DNA of 5,293 bases from an uncultured Cellvibrio sp. (GTDB lineage Bacteria; Pseudomonadota; Gammaproteobacteria; Pseudomonadales; Cellvibrionaceae), in NCBI GenBank assembly GCA_946482385.1, contig CAMLRI010000193.1:1-5293 (forward strand), given 5' to 3'. Made by a program: the position numbers and the translations under genes. Shown here one piece after another: positions 1 through 5,293 of this stretch; the first letter of the stretch is position 1, and each line of letters opens with the position of its first letter. The notes below the pieces were generated by a model. That model had not been told where the DNA came from. It did not search any database and saw nothing but the letters and a program-made list of their open reading frames with translations.

Positions 1-552
1 CAAGGCCAAACTTTCCGCATCGTCGACCTCGAAGGCAACCAAGCTGCCGACGTACTCTTCTACAACGCCAAAGACCCCAGCGAACGCTACAGCGCCATGG
101 ACACCATCCGCAACCAAGGCAACTTATACTTAACCGCTGGCACACAATTAATATCCAATGCCAACAACCCACTGCTGGAAATAGTCGCCGACACCTGCGG
201 TCGCCACGACACCCTCGGCGGCGCCTGCGCCACCGAGAGCAACACCGTACGCTACAGCCTGGAAAAACGCTGCATGCACGCCTGCCGCGACAGCTGGATG
301 CTCGCCATCGCCGAACACCCGGAATTCGGCATCAGCAAACGCGACATCACCCACAACATCAACTTCTTCATGAACGTACCTGTCACCCCGGAAGGCGGTC
401 TCACCTTCGCCGACGGCATATCCGCCCCCGGCAAATACGTTGAACTCAAAGCGCAGATGGACATAGTGATGTTAATTTCCAACTGCCCACAATTAAACAA
501 CCCCTGCAACGGCTACAACCCAACCCCCATTGAAGTCATTGTGTGGAATTAA
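1..552 (+). CDS. UAAP2-like DUF1989 protein, probable carboxyguanidine deiminase subunit (5' end missing)
   Basis: The frame is open from base 1, so the gene begins upstream; 183 residues and the stop are present. The family is usually a little over 200 residues, so roughly 25-30 N-terminal residues are probably missing. The ATG at 97 is internal: conserved family sequence ([20 protein letters not shown]) precedes it in the same frame. Visible hallmarks are the Cys/His motif [11 protein letters not shown] (codons from base 196), then [39 protein letters not shown] and the C-terminal [16 protein letters not shown]. The [11 protein letters not shown] form fits UAAP2 better than UAAP1, which as I recall has a CGWHDPLGG-type motif. 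These proteins were long called urea carboxylase/amidolyase-associated. Family knowledge now assigns the UAAP1/UAAP2 pair as carboxyguanidine deiminase (CgdAB), converting carboxyguanidine to allophanate and ammonia. The partner subunit is presumably upstream. No signal peptide or membrane segment is visible, so it should be cytoplasmic. The UAAP2 versus UAAP1 call is from memory of the families. Confidence 0.85.
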   Translation, partial: QGQTFRIVDLEGNQAADVLFYNAKDPSERYSAMDTIRNQGNLYLTAGTQLISNANNPLLEIVADTCGRHDTLGGACATESNTVRYSLEKRCMHACRDSWMLAIAEHPEFGISKRDITHNINFFMNVPVTPEGGLTFADGISAPGKYVELKAQMDIVMLISNCPQLNNPCNGYNPTPIEVIVWN

Positions 553-578
553 ATTTTATTTAAACCATCATCACACCT

Positions 579-625
579 CAGTGGACGACCACTGTTGTAA
601 AAAAACCTGCGGGACGGCCCGCCGG
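579..625 (+). promoter_or_regulatory. Guanidine-II (mini-ykkC) riboswitch
   Basis: Two short hairpins with matching tetraloops stand in tandem just before the carboxylase start. P1 is CAGTGG-ACGA-CCACTG (579-594, six perfect pairs). P2 is GCGGG-ACGG-CCCGC (609-622, five perfect pairs). They are separated by a 14-base A-rich linker (595-608). ACGR loops closed by G-C pairs on two tandem stems, followed at once by a ribosome binding site, define the mini-ykkC / guanidine-II class. In that class each loop binds one guanidinium ion, the loops pair through their central CG, and binding exposes the ribosome binding site and turns translation on. P2 can be extended past a T608-C623 mismatch by C606-G625 and C607-G624, which would bury the first two G of the Shine-Dalgarno. 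The regulated gene is the carboxylase at 634. No structure program or covariance search was run; the call rests on the exact match to the class pattern and the fitting gene context. Confidence 0.88.
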
Positions 626-627
626 AG
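624..627 (+). promoter_or_regulatory. Ribosome binding site of the carboxylase, adjoining riboswitch P2
   Basis: GGAG lies six bases before the ATG at 634, a good Shine-Dalgarno match and spacing. It begins two bases after the 3' side of riboswitch stem P2, where folding of the switch could control ribosome access. It also supports ATG 634 as the true start. Confidence 0.8.
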
Positions 628-633
628 CACAGC

Positions 634-3600
634 ATGTTCAGCAAAGTCCTCATCGCCAATCGCGGTGCCATAGCCACCCGTATCATCCGCACCCTCAAAA
701 AACTCAACATCATATCCGTCGCCGTCTACGCCGAATCCGACGCTGAATCCCTGCACGTGCGCCTCGCCGACGAAGCCTACTGCTTAGGTGAAGGCCCTGC
801 CGCCAACACTTATTTGGATCGCCAAAAAATTATCGCCATCGCCCAACAAAGCGGCGCCCAGGCCATTCACCCCGGCTATGGCTTCCTCAGCGAAAACGCC
901 AAATTTGTCGCCGAGTGCGAAGCCGCCGGCATAGTGTTTATCGGCCCCACTGCCGAACAAATGCTCACCTTCGGTTTAAAACACAAAGCCCGCGAACTGG
1001 CACAGGCCGCCGGCGTGCCCCTGTGCCCCGGCACCGACCTGTTAAATAATTTACAAGATGCCCAGCAGGCCGCCGCCCGCATCGGCTACCCGGTGATGCT
1101 GAAAAGCACCGCCGGTGGCGGCGGTATCGGCATGCAACTCTGCCACAGCGACAGCGAACTCAGCGCCGCCTTCGACAGTGTGAAACGCCTGGGCAAAAAT
1201 AACTTTGCCGACGACGGCGTCTTCCTGGAAAAATTTATCGCTGCAGCACGCCATATCGAAGTGCAGGTTTTTGGCGATGGCCAGGGCACCGCCGTCGCCA
1301 TTGGCGAGCGCGATTGCTCCAGCCAGCGCCGCAACCAAAAAGTGGTGGAGGAATGCCCTGCCCCCAATTTGCCCCAAGCACAACGCCAGGCCATGCAAGC
1401 GGTTGCCGAACAACTGCTCGCCTCGGTGCAGTATCGCAATGCGGGCACGGTAGAATTTATTTACGACTCGCTGGAACATAAATTTTATTTCCTCGAAGTG
1501 AACACCCGCCTGCAAGTGGAGCACGGGGTTACCGAAGAAGTGTACGGTGTGGATTTGGTGGAATGGATGCTCAAACAAGCCGCTGGCGAACTGGGCGATT
1601 TGCGCGCGCTGCGCCAGCCACTCCAACCACAGGGCCACGCGATTCAAGTGCGCGTTTACGCTGAAGACCCAGCACTCAACTTTCAACCCTGCGCCGGCCT
1701 GCTCAGCAAAGTGGAATTTCCTGCGCCCAGCGCCAACTTGCGTATCGACCACTGGATTGAAAGCGGCATAGAAGTGCCCGCCTTTTTCGATCCCATGCTC
1801 GCCAAAATAATTGTGAAGGGTGATGATCGCCCACAAGCCCTGGCCCAGCTGGCAGAGGCACTGGCCAACACCACTCTCTATGGCATAGAAACCAACCTTC
1901 ATTACTTGCGCACCCTGCTGCAAGACGAACACTTGCAGCGCGGCACCATGACCACGCGCTATTTGAATCAGTTTGTGTTTGCGCCGGCGCGTATAGATGT
2001 CATCCAGGGCGGCACCCAAACCAGCATCCAGGATTACCCCGGCCGCCAGGGCTACTGGCATGTGGGCGTGCCCACCTCCGGCCCTTTCGATAGCTACTCC
2101 TTTCGCCTTGGCAATCGCCTGCTCAACAACCCCAGCCATGCCGCCGGTTTGGAAATTACCCTGCAAGGGCCAACATTAAAATTCAGCAGCGACACCCAAA
2201 TTGTTTTAACCGGCGCCGCCATAGACGCCAAGCTGGATGGCCAGGCAATTCCACAGCATCAAATCGTCCAGATTCATGCCGGGCAACAATTGCACCTGGG
2301 GCGAATTACCACGGGCGCGCGCGCTTATTTATGTGTGGCTGGCGGCATCCAATGCCCGGATTATCTGGGCGCAAAATCCACCTTCACCCTAGGCCAATTC
2401 GGCGGCCACAACGGCCGCGCCCTGCGCGCTGGCGATGTGCTTTGGTTGGATCAAAACACCACCGCAGCCAACAGCCAAACAAGGCTGCCGGCGGAGCTGC
2501 TGCCCCCTATCAGCCACCAGTGGCAGCTGCGCGTCATCTACGGCCCCCACGGCGCGCCAGATTTTTTTACCGCACAAGACATCAACACTTTTTTCAGCAC
2601 CGATTGGGAAGTGCACTACAACTCCAGCCGCACCGGCGTGCGCTTAATTGGCCCCAAACCCCAGTGGGCGCGCAGCTCCGGTGGCGAAGCCGGTATGCAC
2701 CCATCCAACATTCACGATAACGCCTACGCCTTCGGCACCGTGGATTTCACCGGCGACATGCCCGTTATCCTCGGCCCCGATGGCCCATCCCTCGGCGGTT
2801 TTGTCTGCCCCGCCACTGTTATCAGTGCCGATTTATGGAAGCTCGGCCAGGTGCGCGCAGGCGATAAAATTCGCTTTGTGCCCGTTACCATTGACGATGC
2901 AGTCGCGCTCGAAAAAGCCCAGCAAGAATCCCTGCAACAGCTGGCAGCCATCGAACACTCTTACCAACCGGCGGCCATCACATCGCCCATAGTGCAGCAG
3001 CTGGATGCTCACCAATTCGGTGAAGATATTGTCTACCGCGTAGCAGGCGATCACTTTTTGTTGGTGGAATATGGCCCGCTGGAATTGGATATCAAACTGC
3101 GCTTTCGCGCCCACGCGCTCATGCAATGGCTGCAACAACACCCGCTGCCCGGTTTGCGCGAACTCACCCCCGGTATTCGCTCGCTGCAAATCCACTACAA
3201 CAGCCAGGAAGTTTCCCTGGCCAGTTTGCTCGCCCATTTAAAACAAGCGGAGCAGCAGCTGTTAACGCAATTGGCAGATTTGCGGGTGCACTCGCGCATT
3301 GTGCACCTGCCCCTCAGCTGGAATGACGAGGCCTGCCAATTAGCGATTGAAAAATACATGCAATCGGTGCGCGCCAATGCGCCCTGGTGCCCCAGCAATT
3401 TGGAATTTATCCGCCGCATCAACGGCCTCAATAGCATCGACGAGGTAAAAGAAATTGTCTTCTCTGCCTCTTACCTGGTAATGGGGTTGGGCGATGTCTA
3501 CCTGGGCGCACCTGTGGCAACCCCCATAGATCCGCGCCATCGTTTGGTCACCACCAAATACAACCCCGCCCGCACCTGGACAGCGGAAAACTCCGTGGGT

Positions 3601-4233
3601 ATTGGCGGCTCTTACCTATGTATTTACGGTATGGAAGGCCCCGGCGGTTATCAGTTTGTCGGGCGCACCCTGCAAATGTGGAATCGCTATCGCCAAACCC
3701 GCGAATTCCAACAACCCTGGTTGCTAAATTTTTTCGACCAAATTCGCTTCTACCCGGTTGGCGCCGAGGAACTGCAGCAAATTCGCCACGATTTCCCCCA
3801 GGGCCGCTATCCCATCCGCATAGAAGAAAGCAGCTTCAGCCTCGGCGAATACCAACAATTCCTCACCAGCCACAGTAACGCCATCAGCGATTTCACCGCG
3901 CAACGGGAACAAGCCTTTGCCGCAGAACTCGCCCGCTGGCACGCCAACGGCCAATTCAATTACGAACAGGAAGAAGTGCAAGAAGAACACGAAGAAACAG
4001 AACTAGCCGAAGACGCCATCCGCATCGACAGCTCTGTATCCGGCAGCGTTTGGCAAACCCAAGTCCAGGTAGGGCAAGAGGTAAAAGCCGGCGATATTTT
4101 GTTGATCCTCGAATCCATGAAAATGGAAATCAACATCACCGCCCCCTGCGCCGGCAAAGTGACTCACTTGTTAAAATCCAACGGCGCCCGCGTACAAGCG
4201 GGGCAAACACTGGTGGTGTTGGAGGAGGTGTAA
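634..4233 (+). CDS. uca: Biotin-dependent urea carboxylase family enzyme, probable guanidine carboxylase
   Basis: This is a complete 1199-residue protein, the usual length for unfused bacterial urea carboxylases. Residues 1-445 form the biotin carboxylase: N-terminal [17 protein letters not shown], glycine-rich ATP loop K157[11 protein letters not shown]199, H207, K236 in [10 protein letters not shown]274, the catalytic E288-V-NTRLQVEH motif with N290 and R292, and R340 in VRVYAEDP. Residues about 453-752 are the KipA-like (AHS2) carboxyltransferase half, with [13 protein letters not shown] and [20 protein letters not shown]. Residues about 796-1020 are the KipI-like (AHS1) half, with [26 protein letters not shown] and [12 protein letters not shown] Glu-rich linker (about 1111-1127) leads to a biotinyl domain with the acceptor lysine K1163 in ESMKME. 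The family uses ATP and bicarbonate to carboxylate urea or guanidine. Aspartate at 704, the guanidine-II riboswitch in front and the UAAP2 gene upstream favour guanidine. No allophanate hydrolase domain is fused, unlike yeast urea amidolyase. No frameshift or lost catalytic residue was seen. The symbol follows the family name, not the inferred substrate. Confidence 0.95.
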   Translation: MFSKVLIANRGAIATRIIRTLKKLNIISVAVYAESDAESLHVRLADEAYCLGEGPAANTYLDRQKIIAIAQQSGAQAIHPGYGFLSENAKFVAECEAAGIVFIGPTAEQMLTFGLKHKARELAQAAGVPLCPGTDLLNNLQDAQQAAARIGYPVMLKSTAGGGGIGMQLCHSDSELSAAFDSVKRLGKNNFADDGVFLEKFIAAARHIEVQVFGDGQGTAVAIGERDCSSQRRNQKVVEECPAPNLPQAQRQAMQAVAEQLLASVQYRNAGTVEFIYDSLEHKFYFLEVNTRLQVEHGVTEEVYGVDLVEWMLKQAAGELGDLRALRQPLQPQGHAIQVRVYAEDPALNFQPCAGLLSKVEFPAPSANLRIDHWIESGIEVPAFFDPMLAKIIVKGDDRPQALAQLAEALANTTLYGIETNLHYLRTLLQDEHLQRGTMTTRYLNQFVFAPARIDVIQGGTQTSIQDYPGRQGYWHVGVPTSGPFDSYSFRLGNRLLNNPSHAAGLEITLQGPTLKFSSDTQIVLTGAAIDAKLDGQAIPQHQIVQIHAGQQLHLGRITTGARAYLCVAGGIQCPDYLGAKSTFTLGQFGGHNGRALRAGDVLWLDQNTTAANSQTRLPAELLPPISHQWQLRVIYGPHGAPDFFTAQDINTFFSTDWEVHYNSSRTGVRLIGPKPQWARSSGGEAGMHPSNIHDNAYAFGTVDFTGDMPVILGPDGPSLGGFVCPATVISADLWKLGQVRAGDKIRFVPVTIDDAVALEKAQQESLQQLAAIEHSYQPAAITSPIVQQLDAHQFGEDIVYRVAGDHFLLVEYGPLELDIKLRFRAHALMQWLQQHPLPGLRELTPGIRSLQIHYNSQEVSLASLLAHLKQAEQQLLTQLADLRVHSRIVHLPLSWNDEACQLAIEKYMQSVRANAPWCPSNLEFIRRINGLNSIDEVKEIVFSASYLVMGLGDVYLGAPVATPIDPRHRLVTTKYNPARTWTAENSVGIGGSYLCIYGMEGPGGYQFVGRTLQMWNRYRQTREFQQPWLLNFFDQIRFYPVGAEELQQIRHDFPQGRYPIRIEESSFSLGEYQQFLTSHSNAISDFTAQREQAFAAELARWHANGQFNYEQEEVQEEHEETELAEDAIRIDSSVSGSVWQTQVQVGQEVKAGDILLILESMKMEINITAPCAGKVTHLLKSNGARVQAGQTLVVLEEV

Positions 4234-4241
4234 AAAACAAA

Positions 4242-4262
4242 AACCCGGCGCAAGGCCGGGTT
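4242..4262. terminator. Bidirectional intrinsic terminator between convergent genes
   Basis: An eight-pair inverted repeat, AACCCGGC and GCCGGGTT around a five-base loop, starts nine bases after the carboxylase stop. Read on the minus strand the stem is followed by a strong T-rich tract (complement of 4231-4241), a classic terminator for the DUF1631-like gene. On the plus strand the tail is only TTAAATTT, weaker but usable. It lies in the 58-base gap between two converging stops, so it likely serves both transcripts. Confidence 0.85.
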
Positions 4263-4291
4263 AAATTTACGGAGAGACATCGCACAAAAAA

Positions 4292-5293
4292 TTAATTGGA
4301 TGTGCGTTTATCGCGCAGATTACTAATCACAGATTCCAGGGCGCGATCAAACAACATACCGTCATCAAGAATAGTTAAACGCTTGGTTTGCAGGGCAATG
4401 GCCAGGCTTTCGCGGCTTTCTTCGGCGACTTTCATGCCCGAGCGGTTAACAAAAATGTATTTACCCACCGAGCGAATAATGGCGGCCAAACGGCAGCGGT
4501 ATTTTTCGCCACCTTCGCCTTGCATTTCAAACCAAGTACCTTGGGTGATATTGCCCACCAATGCCAGATGCTGCGGGTCAACCTGGGGGGATTCAGCGAC
4601 AACCGCCGCAACTTCAAGCGCCTCGGCGGGTGATTGATCCGCCTCATCGCCAGCGACCACGACAAAGGTATTTTTCCCTGCTTCTGCCTGAGGCTCAGCA
4701 ACTGCAGGTGTCGCTGCTTCTACGGCAGCTTTTGCAGCAGGCGCTGCAGATTCAATCACAGGGGCAACGGGCTGCTTGGTGTGATCTGCCGGCGCTGGCA
4801 CAGCGGGAGCAGCAACACTGGTAACAGCAACTGGCGCCGGTATAGCTTGAGGGGCAGGCTGGGAACTGGCCGCAGGTTTGGCTGCATCGCCGCGCAAACG
4901 CACCAAGTGCAAAGCTTCCAGTTGTTTAAACAGTTGCGTTGTTTCAAAGGGGCTAAAGGAAATACTTTCCAAGCCAACACGCAATTTTTGCAGTAGCTCT
5001 GGCACCAATTTTAATAGGCGCTGGCGATTATCTTTATCCATCGCCGCTGTAACACTCCACACCAGTTGGCGGGCAGTGTTAGCCGCATCCTGCCAGGCTT
5101 GGCTTTCCACGCCTTGCTTTAAGCAGGTAATAAACATCACATTGGCCCAAGCTTCACGCAACAACTTGTTGGCAGCGGCTGGCACCTCGCGACCAGAGCA
5201 AATACGCTCCAATTCCAAATTTACCAAGGCGCGCGCTCGCTCGGATTTTGCTTTGCCATCTTCCGCATCAATGGTGCGCTGCACCAGTATTTG
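4292..5293 (-). CDS. DUF1631-like protein, C-terminal part (5' end beyond the window)
   Basis: The minus-strand frame is open to the window edge and stops at 4294-4292, giving 333 residues of the protein's C-terminus. A GTG at 5284 is in frame, but the reading frame continues upstream of it (QIL), so it is probably not the start. Residues about 5-135 look alpha-helical and charged, with REAWANVMFITCLKQG and HLVRLRGD. Next comes a long Pro/Ala/Val-rich low-complexity linker (about 138-238, bases 4580-4882). A compact C-terminal domain follows, with GTWFEMQGEGGEKYRCRLA, KYIFVNRSGMKVAEE, LTILDDGMLFDRALESVI and a basic tail. The C-terminal motifs resemble DUF1631, a proteobacterial family of large proteins of unknown role whose end looks PilZ-like. 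I place it there from memory of those motifs. No signal peptide or membrane segment is visible in this part. It converges on the carboxylase gene, has its own terminator and shows no sign of belonging to guanidine metabolism. Confidence 0.75.
   Translation of the reverse strand, partial: QILVQRTIDAEDGKAKSERARALVNLELERICSGREVPAAANKLLREAWANVMFITCLKQGVESQAWQDAANTARQLVWSVTAAMDKDNRQRLLKLVPELLQKLRVGLESISFSPFETTQLFKQLEALHLVRLRGDAAKPAASSQPAPQAIPAPVAVTSVAAPAVPAPADHTKQPVAPVIESAAPAAKAAVEAATPAVAEPQAEAGKNTFVVVAGDEADQSPAEALEVAAVVAESPQVDPQHLALVGNITQGTWFEMQGEGGEKYRCRLAAIIRSVGKYIFVNRSGMKVAEESRESLAIALQTKRLTILDDGMLFDRALESVISNLRDKRTSN

Noticed and set aside
97..99. ATG at 97 as the start of the first gene
   Set aside because: Conserved family sequence continues in the same frame back to base 1, so this Met is internal and the gene is cut by the window edge.
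530..559. Possible internal promoter (TTGAAG, 18-base spacer, TTTTAT) ahead of the riboswitch
   Set aside because: Each box matches the consensus at only four of six positions, and the -35 box lies inside the UAAP2 coding end. Such matches are common by chance in an AT-rich gap, so I did not call it, though a separate leader transcript cannot be excluded.
579..600. Hairpin CAGTGG/CCACTG read as an intrinsic terminator of the UAAP2 gene
   Set aside because: On the plus strand the stem is followed by TTGTAAAA, not a T tract. The ACGA loop and the matching second hairpin are far better explained by the guanidine-II riboswitch. A T-rich tract adjoins it only on the minus strand, upstream of the stem's reading direction there, and no minus-strand gene ends here.
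1051..2166. Long 371-codon open frame on the minus strand
   Set aside because: It is wholly antisense to the biotin carboxylase and carboxyltransferase coding region, whose conserved motifs are unmistakable. Its translation shows no recognisable domain and reflects codon bias of the real gene.
4050..4295. Small plus-strand open frame across the carboxylase end and terminator
   Set aside because: It overlaps the biotinyl domain in another frame, runs through the terminator hairpin and has no ribosome site or recognisable sequence.
5282..5284. GTG at 5284 as the start of the DUF1631-like gene
   Set aside because: The frame stays open to the window edge, no ribosome site can be judged in the nine remaining bases, and the family is much longer than 330 residues.

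Overview
This window carries the end of a nitrogen-assimilation operon and the end of an unrelated, convergent gene. The sequence points to a Gammaproteobacterium: moderately GC-rich coding DNA, a DUF1631-type protein, and a two-hairpin guanidine-II (mini-ykkC) riboswitch. A member of the Cellvibrio/Pseudomonas-like groups is possible, but this is inference from general resemblance.

Layout: (1) 1-552, plus strand, the 3' part of a DUF1989 / 'urea carboxylase-associated protein 2' gene. This family is now understood as a subunit of carboxyguanidine deiminase. (2) 553-633, a short intergenic leader with two small hairpins, each capped by an ACGR tetraloop (ACGA, then ACGG), followed by a GGAG ribosome binding site. 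This is the hallmark of the guanidine-II riboswitch. (3) 634-4233, plus strand, a complete 1199-residue biotin-dependent carboxylase of the urea carboxylase family: biotin carboxylase, KipA-like and KipI-like carboxyltransferase halves, and a C-terminal biotinyl domain. (4) 4242-4262, a hairpin terminator shared by the two converging transcripts. (5) 4292-5293, minus strand, the C-terminal part of a DUF1631-like protein of unknown function.

How the genes work together: conventional annotation would call this a urea carboxylase operon. Three things argue that the real substrate is guanidine. These are the guanidine-II riboswitch directly in front of the carboxylase, the UAAP2/carboxyguanidine deiminase gene next to it, and an Asp (residue 704) at the position where, as I recall the family, urea carboxylases carry Asn. 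The expected route is guanidine -> carboxyguanidine (this carboxylase, using ATP and bicarbonate) -> allophanate plus ammonia (the deiminase) -> ammonia and CO2 (allophanate hydrolase). The hydrolase does not follow the carboxylase here, so it should lie upstream of the window or elsewhere in the genome. The riboswitch class and the enzyme families are already described. What is notable is their arrangement: the switch lies between two genes of the pathway and apparently controls translation of the carboxylase on its own.
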